Source: Desmodus rotundus
Lineage: Eukaryota > Chordata > Mammalia > Chiroptera > Phyllostomidae
Assembly: GCF_022682495.2 (NCBI RefSeq)
Contig: NW_026527291.1
Coordinates: 310,001-374,000 of the forward strand
Reading direction: 5' to 3'
Length of the DNA: 64,000 nt
In this document: piece after piece, positions 36,708 to 50,171 of the stretch
How the letters are laid out: each line of letters starts with the position of its first letter
Position numbering within the stretch: position 1 is the stretch's first letter
Translations under genes and position numbers: made by a program
The notes under the pieces: model-generated
Seen by the model: the letters and a program-made list of their open reading frames with translations, nothing else
Told to the model about the DNA's origin: nothing
Databases searched by the model: none

Positions 36708-39183
36708 AATAAGCAGCCCTCTGCCTCCACGGGGCTCAAAAACCTGGGCCCGTTGTGCGAGCACCTGGCGTTCGTGCAGGCAAACCCGCAGACCCCTCTG
36801 GCCCGAACCCACCACTGCGAAGATCCCACTTTTCTTCCATCAGTAAAGGGGTCCTCCTTGAGGAGTGGAGGAACACGGGGAAGCCCCCAGGAGATGGCTT
36901 TTCTCCGAGCCGCGCCTGGCTCCTTTCGGGCCTATACGTGGGCCGCGCGTGCGCAATCAGGCTCCCCACAACAGGCCTCCCTCGGGTCACGGGGCCCACC
37001 CTTGAGGTGTCTCCTGACCCACCCTTGAGGGGTCACGTGACCCACCCCCGGGGGGTCTCGTGACGCACCCCTGAGGGGTCACGTGACCCACCCCTGGGGG
37101 GTCTCGTGACCCACACTTGAGGGGTCACGTGACCCAACCCTGGGGGGTCTCGTGACGCACCCCTGAGGGGTCACGTGACCCACCCCTGAGGGGTCACGTG
37201 ACCCACACCTGCGGGGTCACGTGACCCAACCCTGGGGGGTCTCGTGACGCACCCCTGAGGGGTCACGTGACCCACCCCTGGGGGGTCTCGTGACCCACCC
37301 CTGAGGGGTCACGTGACCCACCCTTGAGGGGTTTCGTGACCCACCCTTTTGGGGTCACGTGACCCACCCTTTTGGGGTCTCGTGACCCAGCCTTGGGAGG
37401 TCACCTGTCCCACCCTGGAGGGGTCAGGTGACCCGCCCTTGAGAGGTCACAGCAGTTTCACAGGGTCCCTGCGCACCTGTCCATGGAAACAGAAGCCCTC
37501 CCTGCCACTCAGAGGACCGTGCGATTTCCCCTAGGCCACACTGCCCAGCAGGACTCTCAGCCCCGCACAGACAGTGTGCTAAGGACAGACTTGGATACCG
37601 GGGCCCTAGGCGGGGGATTTTCCATGGAACTCTCTAAGGGACCGGTGCCCTGTGTCGCCCGGGAGTGCCCATGCCCTTCCTTGACCCCGCAGGACACTTG
37701 CCTCCAGCAATAAGCAGCCGTCTGCCTCCACGGGGCTCAAACACCTGGGCCCGGTGTGCGGGAACCTGGCGTACGTGGAGGCAAACCCCCAGACCCCTCT
37801 GGCCCGAACCCACCACTGCGAAGATCCCCCTTTTCTTCCATCCGTAAAGGGGCCCTCCCTGGGGAGTGGAGGAACACGGGGAGGCCCCCAGGAGATGGCT
37901 TTTCTCCGAGCCGCGGCTGGCTCCTTTCGGGCCCATACGTGGGCCGCGCGTGCGCACTCAGGCTCCCCACAACAGGCCTCCCTCGGGTCACGGGGCCCAC
38001 CCTTGTGGTGTCTCCTGACCCACCCATGAGGGGTCAAGTGACCCACGCCCGGGGGGTCTCGTGACCCACCCCTGAGGTGTCACGTGACCCACCCCTGGGG
38101 GGTCTCGTGACCCACCCTTGAGGGGTCACGTGACCCACCCCTGAGGGGTCACGTGACCCCCACCTGCGGGGTCACGTGACCCACCCCTGGGGGGTCTCGT
38201 GACGCACCCCTGAGGGGTCACGTGACCCACCCTTGAGGGGTTTCGTGACCCACCCTTTTGGTGTCACGTGACCCACCCTTTTGGGGTCTCGTGACCCACC
38301 CTTGGGAAGTCACCTGTCCCACCCTGGAGGGGTCAGGTTACCCGACCTTGAGAGGTCACAGCAGTTTCACAGGGTCCCTGCGCACCTGTCCATGGAAACA
38401 GAAGCCCTCCCTGCCACTCAGAGGACCGCGCGATTACCCCTAGGCCACACTGCCCAGCAGCACTCTCAGCCCCGCACAGACAGTGTGCTAAGGACAGACT
38501 TTGATACCGGGGCCCTGGGCGGGGGATTTTCCATGGAACTCTCTAAGGGCCCGGTGCCCTGTGTCGCCCGGGAGTGCCCAAGCCCTTCCTTGACCCCGCA
38601 GGACACTTGCATCCAGCAATAAGCAGCCGTCTGCCTCCACGGGGCTCAAACACCTGGGCCCGGTGTGCGGGAACCTGGCGTACGTGGAGGCAAACCCCCA
38701 GACCCCTCTGGCCCGAACCCACCACTGCGAAGATCCCCCTTTTCTTCCATCCGTAAAGGGGCCCTCCCTGGGGAGTGGAGGAACATGGGGAGGCCCCCAG
38801 GAGATGGCTTTTCTCCGAGCCGCGGCTGGCTCGTTTCGGGCCTATACGTGGGCCGCGCATGCGCACTCAGGCTCCAAAGCACACGCCTTCCTCGGCTCAC
38901 CTGACCCACCCTTTAGAGGTCACAGCAGTTCCACAGGGTCCCTGGGCACCAGTCCGTGGACACAGGAGCCCTCCCTGCCACCTAAAGGACCACGCGATTT
39001 CCGCTGGGGAACACTCCCCAGAAGCACTCCCAGCCTCGCACAGACACTGTGCGCAGGATAGACTTGTGGACCAGGGGCCTGGGGGGGGGAATTTTCCAGG
39101 GAACTCGCTAAAGGCCAGGTGCCCTCTGTCGCCCTGGGAGTGCCCACGCCATCCCTTAACCCTGCAGGACACTATCATCCAGC
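36708..39183 (+). repeat. HOR unit 19: A-B-C trimer, 2476 bp
   Basis: A 36708-37708, B 37709-38617, C 38618-39183. Tracts about 36989-37449 and 37990-38358. A has both GCGCAATCAGG and CCCTAGGCGG; B has GACCCCCACCTGCGG. Confidence 0.95.
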
Positions 39184-41659
39184 AATAAGCAGCCCTCTGC
39201 CTCCACGGGGCTCAAAAACCTGGGCCCGTTGTGCGAGCACCTGGCGTTCGTGCAGGCAAACCCGCAGACCCCTCTGGCCCGAACCCACCACTGCGAAGAT
39301 CCCACTTTTCTTCCATCAGTAAAGGGGTCCTCCTTGAGGAGTGGAGGAACACGGGGAAGCCCCCAGGAGATGGCTTTTCTCCGAGCCGCGCCTGGCTCCT
39401 TTCGGGCCTATACGTGGGCCGCGCGTGCGCACTCAGGCTCCCCACAACAGGCCTCCCTCGGGTCACGGGGCCCACCCTTGAGGTGTCTCCTGACCCACCC
39501 TTGAGGGGTCACGTGACCCACCCACGGGGGGTCTCGTGACGCACCCCTGAGGGGTCACGTGACCCACCCCTGGGGGGTCTCGTGACCCACCCTTGAGGGG
39601 TCAGGTGACCCACCCCTGAGGGGTCACGTGACCCACACCTGCGGGGTCACGTGACCCAACCCTGGGGGGTCTCGTGACGCACCCCTGAGGGGTCACGTGA
39701 CCCACCCCTGGGGGGTCTCGTGACCCACCTCTGAGGGGTCACGTGACCCACCCTTGAGGGGTTTCGTGACCCACCCTTTTGGGGTCACGTGACCCACCCT
39801 TTTGGGGTCTCGTGACCCAGCCTTGGGAGGTCACCTGTCCCACCCTGGAGGGGTCAGGTGACCCGCCCTTGAGAGGTCACAGCAGTTTCACAGGGTCCCT
39901 GCGCACCTGTCCATGGAAACAGAAGCCCTCCCTGCCACTCAGAGGACCGTGCGATTTCCCCTAGGCCACACTGCCCAGCAGGACTCTCAGCCCCGCACAG
40001 ACAGTGTGCTAAGGACAGACTTGGATACCGGGGCCCTGGGCGGGGGATTTTCCATGGAACTCTCTAAGGGCCCGGTGCCCTGTGTCGCCCGGGAGTGCCC
40101 AAGCCCTTCCTTGACCCCGCAGGACACTTGCATCCAGCAATAAGCAGCCGTCTGCCTCCACGGGGCTCAAACACCTGGGCCCGGTGTGCGGGAACCTGGC
40201 GTACGTGGAGGCAAACCCCCAGACCCCTCTGGCCCGAACCCACCACTGCGAAGATCCCCCTTTTCTTCCATCCGTAAAGGGGCCCTCCCTGGGGAGTGGA
40301 GGAACACGGGGAGGCCCCCAGGAGATGGCTTTTCTCCGAGCCGCGGCTGGCTCCTTTCGGGCCCATACGTGGGCCGCGCGTGCGCACTCAGGCTCCCCAC
40401 AACAGGCCTCCCTCGGGTCACGGGGCCCACCCTTGTGGTGTCTCCTGACCCACCCATGAGGGGTCAAGTGACCCACGCCCGGGGGGTCTCGTGACCCACC
40501 CCTGAGGTGTCACGTGACCCACCCCTGGGGGGTCTCGTGACCCACCCTTGAGGGGTCACGTGACCCACCCCTGAGGGGTCACGTGACCCACACCTGCGGG
40601 GTCACGTGACCCACCCCTGGGGGGTCTCGTGACGCACCCCTGAGGGGTCACGTGACCCACCCCTGGGGGGTCTCGTGACGCACCCCTGAGGGGTCACGTG
40701 ACCCACCCTTGAGGGGTTTCGTGACCCACCCTTTTGGTGTCACGTGACCCACCCTTTTGGGGTCTCGTGACCCACCCTTGGGAAGTCACCTGTCCCACCC
40801 TGGAGGGGTCAGGTTACCCGACCTTGAGAGGTCACAGCAGTTTCACAGGGTCCCTGCGCACCTGTCCATGGAAACAGAAGCCCTCCCTGCCACTCAGAGG
40901 ACCGCGCGATTACCCCTAGGCCACACTGCCCAGCAGCACTCTCAGCCCCGCACAGACAGTGTGCTAAGGACAGACTTGGATACCGGGGCCCTGGGCGGGG
41001 GATTTTCCATGGAACTCTCTAAGGGCCCGGTGCCCTGTGTCGCCCGGGAGTGCCCAAGCCCTTCCTTGACCCCGCAGGACACTTGCATCCAGCAATAAGC
41101 AGCCGTCTGCCTCCACGGGGCTCAAACACCTGGGCCCGGTGTGCGGGAACCTGGCGTACGTGGAGGCAAACCCCCAGACCCCTCTGGCCCGAACCCACCA
41201 CTGCGAAGATCCCCCTTTTCTTCCATCCGTAAAGGGGCCCTCCCTGGGGAGTGGAGGAACATGGGGAGGCCCCCAGGAGATGGCTTTTCTCCGAGCCGCG
41301 GCTGGCTCGTTTCGGGCCTATACGTGGGCCGCGCATGCGCACTCAGGCTCCAAAGCACACGCCTTCCTCGGCTCACCTGACCCACCCTTTAGAGGTCACA
41401 GCAGTTCCACAGGGTCCCTGGGCACCAGTCCGTGGACACAGGAGCCCTCCCTGCCACCTAAAGGACCACGCGATTTCCGCTGGGGAACACTCCCCAGAAG
41501 CACTCCCAGCCTCGCACAGACACTGTGCGCAGGATAGACTTGTGGACCAGGGGCCTGGGGGGGGGAATTTTCCAGGGAACTCGCTAAAGGCCAGGTGCCC
41601 TCTGTCGCCCTGGGAGTGCCCACGCCATCCCTTAACCCTGCAGGACACTATCATCCAGC
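39184..41659 (+). repeat. HOR unit 20: A-B-C trimer, 2476 bp
   Basis: A 39184-40138, B 40139-41093, C 41094-41659. Tracts about 39465-39879 and 40420-40834. No private change was noticed. Confidence 0.95.
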
Positions 41660-44089
41660 AATAAGCAGCCCTCTGCCTCCACGGGGCTCAAAAACCTGGG
41701 CCCGTTGTGCGAGCACCTGGCGTTCGTGCAGGCAAACCCGCAGACCCCTCTGGCCCGAACCCACCACTGCGAAGATCCCACTTTTCTTCCATCAGTAAAG
41801 GGGTCCTCCTTGAGGAGTGGAGGAACACGGGGAAGCCCCCAGGAGATGGCTTTTCTCCGAGCCGCGCCTGGCTCCTTTCGGGCCTATACGTGGGCCGCGC
41901 GTGCGCACTCAGGCTCCCCACAACAGGCCTCCCTCGGGTCACGGGGCCCACCCTTGAGGTGTCTCCTGACCCACCCTTGAGGGGTCACGTGACCCACCCA
42001 CGGGGGGTCTCGTGACGCACCCCTGAGGGGTCACGTGACCCACCCCTGGGGGGTCTCGTGACCCACCCTTGAGGGGTCAGGTGACCCACCCCTGAGGGGT
42101 CACGTGACCCACACCTGCGGGGTCACGTGACCCAACCCTGGGGGGTCTCGTGACGCACCCCTGAGGGGTCACGTGACCCACCCCTGGGGGGTCTCGTGAC
42201 CCACCTCTGAGGGGTCACGTGACCCACCCTTGAGGGGTTTCGTGACCCACCCTTTTGGGGTCACGTGACCCACCCTTTTGGGGTCTCGTGACCCAGCCTT
42301 GGGAGGTCACCTGTCCCACCCTGGAGGGGTCAGGTGACCCGCCCTTGAGAGGTCACAGCAGTTTCACAGGGTCCCTGCGCACCTGTCCATGGAAACAGAA
42401 GCCCTCCCTGCCACTCAGAGGACCGTGCGATTTCCCCTAGGCCACACTGCCCAGCAGGACTCTCAGCCCCGCACAGACAGTGTGCTAAGGACAGACTTGG
42501 ATACCGGGGCCCTGGGCGGGGGATTTTCCATGGAACTCTCTAAGGGCCCGGTGCCCTGTGTCGCCCGGGAGTGCCCAAGCCCTTCCTTGACCCCGCAGGA
42601 CACTTGCATCCAGCAATAAGCAGCCGTCTGCCTCCACGGGGCTCAAACACCTGGGCCCGGTGTGCGGGAACCTGGCGTACGTGGAGGCAAACCCCCAGAC
42701 CCCTCTGGCCCGAACCCACCACTGCGAAGATCCCCCTTTTCTTCCATCCGTAAAGGGGCCCTCCCTGGGGAGTGGAGGAACACGGGGAGGCCCCCAGGAG
42801 ATGGCTTTTCTCCGAGCCGCGGCTGGCTCCTTTCGGGCCCATACGTGGGCCGCGCGTGCGCACTCAGGCTCCCCACAACAGGCCTCCCTCGGGTCACGGG
42901 GCCCACCCTTGTGGTGTCTCCTGACCCACCCATGAGGGGTCAAGTGACCCACGCCCGGGGGGTCTCGTGACCCACCCCTGAGGTGTCACGTGACCCACCC
43001 CTGGGGGGTCTCGTGACCCACCCTTGAGGGGTCACGTGACCCACCCCTGAGGGGTCACGTGACCCACACCTGCGGGGTCACGTGACCCACCCCTGGGGGG
43101 TCTCGTGACGCACCCCTGAGGGGTCACGTGACCCACCCTTGAGGGGTTTCGTGACCCACCCTTTTGGTGTCACGTGACCCACCCTTTTGGGGTCTCGTGA
43201 CCCACCCTTGGGAAGTCACCTGTCCCACCCTGGAGGGGTCAGGTTACCCGACCTTGAGAGGTCACAGCAGTTTCACAGGGTCCCTGCGCACCTGTCCATG
43301 GAAACAGAAGCCCTCCCTGCCACTCAGAGGACCGCGCGATTACCCCTAGGCCACACTGCCCAGCAGCACTCTCAGCCCCGCACAGACAGTGTGCTAAGGA
43401 CAGACTTTGATACCGGGGCCCTGGGCGGGGGATTTTCCATGGAACTCTCTAAGGGCCCGGTGCCCTGTGTCGCCCGGGAGTGCCCAAGCCCTTCCTTGAC
43501 CCCGCAGGACACTTGCATCCAGCAATAAGCAGCCGTCTGCCTCCACGGGGCTCAAACACCTGGGCCCGGTGTGCGGGAACCTGGCGTACGTGGAGGCAAA
43601 CCCGCAGACCCCTCTGGCCCGAACCCACCACTGCGAAGATCCCCCTTTTCTTCCATCCGTAAAGGGGCCCTCCCTGGGGAGTGGAGGAACATGGGGAGGC
43701 CCCCAGGAGATGGCTTTTCTCCGAGCCGCGGCTGGCTCGTTTCGGGCCTATACGTGGGCCGCGCATGCGCACTCAGGCTCCAAAGCACACGCCTTCCTCG
43801 GCTCACCTGACCCACCCTTTAGAGGTCACAGCAGTTCCACAGGGTCCCTGGGCACCAGTCCGTGGACACAGGAGCCCTCCCTGCCACCTAAAGGACCACG
43901 CGATTTCCGCTGGGGAACACTCCCCAGAAGCACTCCCAGCCTCGCACAGACACTGTGCGCAGGATAGACTTGTGGACCAGGGGCCTGGGGGGGGGAATTT
44001 TCCAGGGAACTCGCTAAAGGCCAGGTGCCCTCTGTCGCCCTGGGAGTGCCCACGCCATCCCTTAACCCTGCAGGACACTATCATCCAGC
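41660..44089 (+). repeat. HOR unit 21: A-B-C trimer, 2430 bp (last B)
   Basis: A 41660-42614, B 42615-43523, C 43524-44089. Tracts about 41941-42355 and 42896-43264. The C has AAACCCGCAGACC although it follows B, as in units 6, 10 and 13. Confidence 0.95.
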
Positions 44090-45609
44090 AATAAGCAGCC
44101 CTCTGCCTCCACGGGGCTCAAAAACCTGGGCCCGTTGTGCGAGCACCTGGCGTTCGTGCAGGCAAACCCGCAGACCCCTCTGGCCCGAACCCACCACTGC
44201 GAAGATCCCACTTTTCTTCCATCAGTAAAGGGGTCCTCCTTGAGGAGTGGAGGAACACGGGGAAGCCCCCAGGAGATGGCTTTTCTCCGAGCCGCGCCTG
44301 GCTCCTTTCGGGCCTATACGTGGGCCGCGCGTGCGCACTCAGGCTCCCCACAACAGGCCTCCCTCGGGTCACGGGGCCCACCCTTGAGGTGTCTCCTGAC
44401 CCAACCTTGAGGGGTCACGTGACCCACCCCCGGGGGGTCTCGTGACGCACCCCTGAGGGGTCACGTGACCCACCCCTGGGGGGTCTCGTGACCCACCCTT
44501 GAGGGGTCAGGTGACCCACCCCTGAGGGGTCATGTGACCCACACCTGCGGGGTCACGTGACCCAACCCTGGGGGGTCTCGTGACGCACCCCTGAGGGGTC
44601 ACGTGACCCACCCCTGGGGGGTCTCGTGACCCACCCCTGAGGGGTCACGTGACCCACCCTTGAGGGGTTTCGTGACCCACCCTTTTGGGGTCACGTGACC
44701 CACCCTTTTGGGGTCTCGTGACCCAGCCTTGGGAGGTCACCTGTCCCACCCTGGAGGGGTCAGGTGACCCGCCCTTGAGAGGTCACAGCAGTTTCACAGG
44801 GTCCCTGCGCACCTGTCCATGGAAACAGAAGCCCTCCCTGCCACTCAGAGGACCGCGCGATTACCCCTAGGCCACACTGCCCAGCAGCACTCTCAGCCCC
44901 GCACAGACAGTGTGCTAAGGACAGACTTTGATACCGGGGCCCTGGGCGGGGGATTTTCCATGGAACTCTCTAAGGGCCCGGTGCCCTGTGTCGCCCGGGA
45001 GTGCCCAAGCCCTTCCTTGACCCCGCAGGACACTTGCATCCAGCAATAAGCAGCCGTCTGCCTCCACGGGGCTCAAACACCTGGGCCCGGTGTGCGGGAA
45101 CCTGGCGTACGTGGAGGCAAACCCCAGACCCCTCTGGCCCGAACCCACCACTGGGAAGATCCCCCTTTTCTTCCATCCGTAAAGGGGCCCTCCCTGGGGA
45201 GTGGAGGGACATGGGGAGGCCCCCAGGAGATGGCTTTTCTCCGAGCTGCGGCTGGCTCGTTTCGGGCCTATACGTGGGCCGCGCATGCGCACTCAGGCTC
45301 CCAAGCACACGCCTTCCTCGGCTCACCTGACCCATCCTTTAGAGGTCACAGCAGTTCCACAGGGTCCCTGGGCACCTGTCCGAGGACACAGGAGCCCTCC
45401 CTGTCACCTAAAGGACCACGCGATTTCCGCTGGGGAACACTCCCCAGAAGCACTCCCAGCCTCGCACAGACACTGTGCGCAGGATAGACTTGTGGACCAG
45501 GGGCCTGGGGGGGGGAATTTTCCAGGGAACTCTCTAAAGGCCAGGTGCCCTCTGTCGCCCTGGGAGTGCCCACGCCATCCCTTAACCCTGCAGGACACTA
45601 TCATCCAGC
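44090..45609 (+). repeat. HOR unit 22: A-C* dimer, 1520 bp
   Basis: A 44090-45044, C* 45045-45609. Tract about 44371-44785, with a private GACCCAACCTTG near 44400 and an E-box changed to CATGTG at 44531. The A tail is now B-type. Confidence 0.95.
45045..45609 (+). repeat. Reference variant short monomer C* (565 bp)
   Basis: Differs from C by a one-base deletion (AAACCCCAGACC instead of AAACCCCCAGACC), CACTGGGAAG instead of CACTGCGAAG, and GGAGGGACATGG instead of GGAGGAACATGG. In this copy it also has GAGCTGCGG, CTCCCAAGC, GACCCATCC, GTCCGAGGACAC, CCCTGTCACC and AACTCTCTAAAGG. Full copies recur at 54168 and 60204, a partial one at 57163, and copies with only the left marks at 49607 and 51127. 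C* is always followed by A' and is confined to the right third. Confidence 0.9.
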
Positions 45610-47130
45610 AATAAGCAGCCCTCTGCCTCCACGGGGCTCAAACACCTGGGGCCGTTGTGCGAGCACCTGGCGTTCGTGCAGGCAAACCCGCAGACCCCTC
45701 TGGCCCGAACCCACCACTGCGAAGATCCCACTTTTCTTCCATCCGTAAAGGGGTCCTCCTTGAGGAGTGGAGGAACACGGGGAGGCCCCCAGGAGATGGC
45801 TTTTCTCCGAGCCGCGGCTGGCTCCTTTCGGGCCCATACGTGGGCCGCGCGTGCGCACTCAGGCTCCCCACAACAGGCCTCCCTCGGGTCACGGGGCCCA
45901 CCCTTGTGGTGTCTCCTGACCCACCCATGAGGGGTCAAGTGACCCACGCCCGGGGGGTCTCGTGACCCACCCCTGAGGTGTCACGTGACCCACCCCTGGG
46001 GGGTCTCGTGACCCACCCTTGAGGGGTCACGTGACCCACCCCTGAGGGGTCACGTGACCCACACCTGCGGGGTCACGTGACCCACCCCTGGGGGGTCTCG
46101 TGACGCACCCCTGAGGGGTCACGTGACCCACCCCTGGGGGGTCTCGTGACGCACCCCTGAGGGGTCACGTGACCCACCCTTGAGGGGTTTCGTGACCCAC
46201 CCTTTTGGTGTCACGTGACCCACCCTTTTGGGGTCTCGTGACCCACCCTTGGGAAGTCACCTGTCCCACCCTGGAGGGGTCAGGTTACCCGACCTTGAGA
46301 GGTCACAGCAGTTTCACAGGGTCCCTGCGCACCTGTCCATGGAAACAGAAGCCCTCCCTGCCACTCAGAGGACCGCGCGATTACCCCTAGGCCACACTGC
46401 CCAGCAGCACTCTCAGCCCCGCACAGACAGTGTGCTAAGGACAGACTTGGATACCGGGGCCCTGGGCGGGGGATTTTCCATGGAACTCTCTAAGGGCCCG
46501 GTGCCCTGTGTCGCCCGGGAGTGCCCAAGCCCTTCCTTGACCCCGCAGGACACTTGCATCCAGCAATAAGCAGCCGTCTGCCTCCACGGGGCTCAAACAC
46601 CTGGGCCCGGTGTGCGGGAACCTGGCGTACGTGGAGGCAAACCCCCAGACCCCTCTGGCCCGAACCCACCACTGCGAAGATCCCCCTTTTCTTCCATCCG
46701 TAAAGGGGCCCTCCCTGGGGAGTGGAGGAACATGGGGAGGCCCCCAGGAGATGGCTTTTCTCCGAGCCGCGGCTGGCTCGTTTCGGGCCTATACGTGGGC
46801 CGCGCATGCGCACTCAGGCTCCAAAGCACACGCCTTCCTCGGCTCACCTGACCCACCCTTTAGAGGTCACAGCAGTTCCACAGGGTCCCTGGGCACCAGT
46901 CCGTGGACACAGGAGCCCTCCCTGCCACCTAAAGGACCACGCGATTTCCGCTGGGGAACACTCCCCAGAAGCACTCCCAGCCTCGCACAGACACTGTGCG
47001 CAGGATAGACTTGTGGACCAGGGGCCTGGGGGGGGGAATTTTCCAGGGAACTCGCTAAAGGCCAGGTGCCCTCTGTCGCCCTGGGAGTGCCCACGCCATC
47101 CCTTAACCCTGCAGGACACTATCATCCAGC
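45610..47130 (+). repeat. HOR unit 23: A'-C dimer, 1521 bp
   Basis: A' 45610-46564, C 46565-47130. Tract about 45891-46305. Confidence 0.95.
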
Positions 47131-48651
47131 AATAAGCAGCCCTCTGCCTCCACGGGGCTCAAAAACCTGGGCCCGTTGTGCGAGCACCTGGCGTTCGTGC
47201 AGGCAAACCCGCAGACCCCTCTGGCCCGAACCCACCACTGCGAAGATCCCACTTTTCTTCCATCAGTAAAGGGGTCCTCCTTGAGGAGTGGAGGAACACG
47301 GGGAAGCCCCCAGGAGATGGCTTTTCTCCGAGCCGCGCCTGGCTCCTTTCGGGCCTATACGTGGGCCGCGCGTGCGCACTCAGGCTCCCCACAACAGGCC
47401 TCCCTCGGGTCACGGGGCCCACCCTTGAGGTGTCTCCTGACCCACCCTTGAGGGGTCACGTGACCCACCCACGGGGGGTCTCGTGACGCACCCCTGAGGG
47501 GTCACGTGACCCACCCCTGGGGGGTCTCGTGACCCACCCTTGAGGGGTCAGGTGACCCACCCCTGAGGGGTCACGTGACCCACACCTGCGGGGTCACGTG
47601 ACCCAACCCTGGGGGGTCTCGTGACGCACCCCTGAGGGGTCACGTGACCCACCCCTGGGGGGTCTCGTGACCCACCTCTGAGGGGTCACGTGACCCACCC
47701 TTGAGGGGTTTCGTGACCCACCCTTTTGGGGTCACGTGACCCACCCTTTTGGGGTCTCGTGACCCAGCCTTGGGAGGTCACCTGTCCCACCCTGGAGGGG
47801 TCAGGTGACCCGCCCTTGAGAGGTCACAGCAGTTTCACAGGGTCCCTGCGCACCTGTCCATGGAAACAGAAGCCCTCCCTGCCACTCAGAGGACCGTGCG
47901 ATTTCCCCTAGGCCACACTGCCCAGCAGGACTCTCAGCCCCGCACAGACAGTGTGCTAAGGACAGACTTGGATACCGGGGCCCTGGGCGGGGGATTTTCC
48001 ATGGAACTCTCTAAGGGCCCGGTGCCCTGTGTCGCCCGGGAGTGCCCATGCCCTTCCTTGACCCCGCAGGACACTTGCCTCCAGCAATAAGCAGCCGTCT
48101 GCCTCCACGGGGCTCAAACACCTGGGCCCGGTGTGCGGGAACCTGGCGTACGTGGAGGCAAACCCGCAGACCCCTCTGGCCCGAACCCACCACTGCGAAG
48201 ATCCCCCTTTTCTTCCATCCGTAAAGGGGCCCTCCCTGGGGAGTGGAGGAACATGGGGAGGCCCCCAGGAGATGGCTTTTCTCCGAGCCGCGGCTGGCTC
48301 GTTTCGGGCCTATACGTGGGCCGCGCATGCGCACTCAGGCTCCAAAGCACACGCCTTCCTCGGCTCACCTGACCCACCCTTTAGAGGTCACAGCAGTTCC
48401 ACAGGGTCCCTGGGCACCAGTCCGTGGACACAGGAGCCCTCCCTGCCACCTAAAGGACCACGCGATTTCCGCTGGGGAACACTCCCCAGAAGCACTCCCA
48501 GCCTCGCACAGACACTGTGCGCAGGATAGACTTGTGGACCAGGGGCCTGGGGGGGGGAATTTTCCAGGGAACTCGCTAAAGGCCAGGTGCCCTCTGTCGC
48601 CCTGGGAGTGCCCACGCCATCCCTTAACCCTGCAGGACACTATCATCCAGC
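47131..48651 (+). repeat. HOR unit 24: A-C dimer, 1521 bp
   Basis: A 47131-48085, C 48086-48651. Tract about 47412-47826. It is of the left-region kind (A-type tail, C with AAACCCGCAGACC) inside the right region. Confidence 0.95.
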
Positions 48652-50171
48652 AATAAGCAGCCCTCTGCCTCCACGGGGCTCAAAAACCTGGGCCCGTTGT
48701 GCGAGCACCTGGCGTTCGTGCAGGCAAACCCGCAGACCCCTCTGGCCCGAACCCACCACTGCGAAGATCCCACTTTTCTTCCATCAGTAAAGGGGTCCTC
48801 CTTGAGGAGTGGAGGAACACGGGGAAGCCCCCAGGAGATGGCTTTTCTCCGAGCCGCGCCTGGCTCCTTTCGGGCCTATACGTGGGCCGCGCGTGCGCAC
48901 TCAGGCTCCCCACAACAGGCCTCCCTCGGGTCACGGGGCCCACCCTTGAGGTGTCTCCTGACCCACCCTTGAGGGGTCACGTGACCCACCCCCGGGGGGT
49001 CTCGTGACGCACCCCTGAGGGGTCACGTGACCCACCCCTGGGGGGTCTCGTGACCCACCCTTGAGGGGTCAGGTGACCCACCCCTGAGGGGTCATGTGAC
49101 CCACACCTGCGGGGTCACGTGACCCAACCCTGGGGGGTCTCGTGACGCACCCCTGAGGGGTCACGTGACCCACCCCTGGGGGGTCTCGTGACCCACCCCT
49201 GAGGGGTCACGTGACCCACCCTTGAGGGGTTTCGTGACCCACCCTTTTGGGGTCACGTGACCCACCCTTTTGGGGTCTCGTGACCCAGCCTTGGGAGGTC
49301 ACCTGTCCCACCCTGGAGGGGTCAGGTGACCCGCCCTTGAGAGGTCACAGCAGTTTCACAGGGTCCCTGCGCACCTGTCCATGGAAACAGAAGCCCTCCC
49401 TGCCACTCAGAGGACCGCGCGATTACCCCTAGGCCACACTGCCCAGCAGCACTCTCAGCCCCGCACAGACAGTGTGCTAAGGACAGACTTGGATACCGGG
49501 GCCCTGGGCGGGGGATTTTCCATGGAACTCTCTAAGGGCCCGGTGCCCTGTGTCGCCCGGGAGTGCCCAAGCCCTTCCTTGACCCCGCAGGACACTTGCA
49601 TCCAGCAATAAGCAGCCGTCTGCCTCCACGGGGCTCAAACACCTGGGCCCGGTGTGCGGGAACCTGGCGTACGTGGAGGCAAACCCCAGACCCCTCTGGC
49701 CCGAACCCACCACTGGGAAGATCCCCCTTTTCTTCCATCCGTAAAGGGGCCCTCCCTGGGGAGTGGAGGGACATGGGGAGGCCCCCAGGAGATGGCTTTT
49801 CTCCGAGCCGCGGCTGGCTCGTTTCGGGCCTATACGTGGGCCGCGCATGCGCACTCAGGCTCCAAAGCACACGCCTTCCTCGGCTCACCTGACCCACCCT
49901 TTAGAGGTCACAGCAGTTCCACAGGGTCCCTGGGCACCAGTCCGTGGACACAGGAGCCCTCCCTGCCACCTAAAGGACCACGCGATTTCCGCTGGGGAAC
50001 ACTCCCCAGAAGCACTCCCAGCCTCGCACAGACACTGTGCGCAGGATAGACTTGTGGACCAGGGGCCTGGGGGGGGGAATTTTCCAGGGAACTCGCTAAA
50101 GGCCAGGTGCCCTCTGTCGCCCTGGGAGTGCCCACGCCATCCCTTAACCCTGCAGGACACTATCATCCAGC
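48652..50171 (+). repeat. HOR unit 25: A-C* dimer, 1520 bp
   Basis: A 48652-49606, C* 49607-50171. Tract about 48933-49347 with CATGTG at 49093. C* has only the three left marks and is ordinary C from GAGCCGCGG onward. Confidence 0.95.

Larger units (their letters stand above)
36708..44089 (+). repeat. Superblock 6 (7382 bp): three A-B-C trimers
   Basis: Nine monomers, a tandem copy of superblock 5 with a period of 7382 bp. The last C before it (36142-36707) has CAGAGTCCCTGG, the mark seen just before superblocks 2 to 6. The final B here ends the occurrence of B monomers in the window. Confidence 0.92.
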
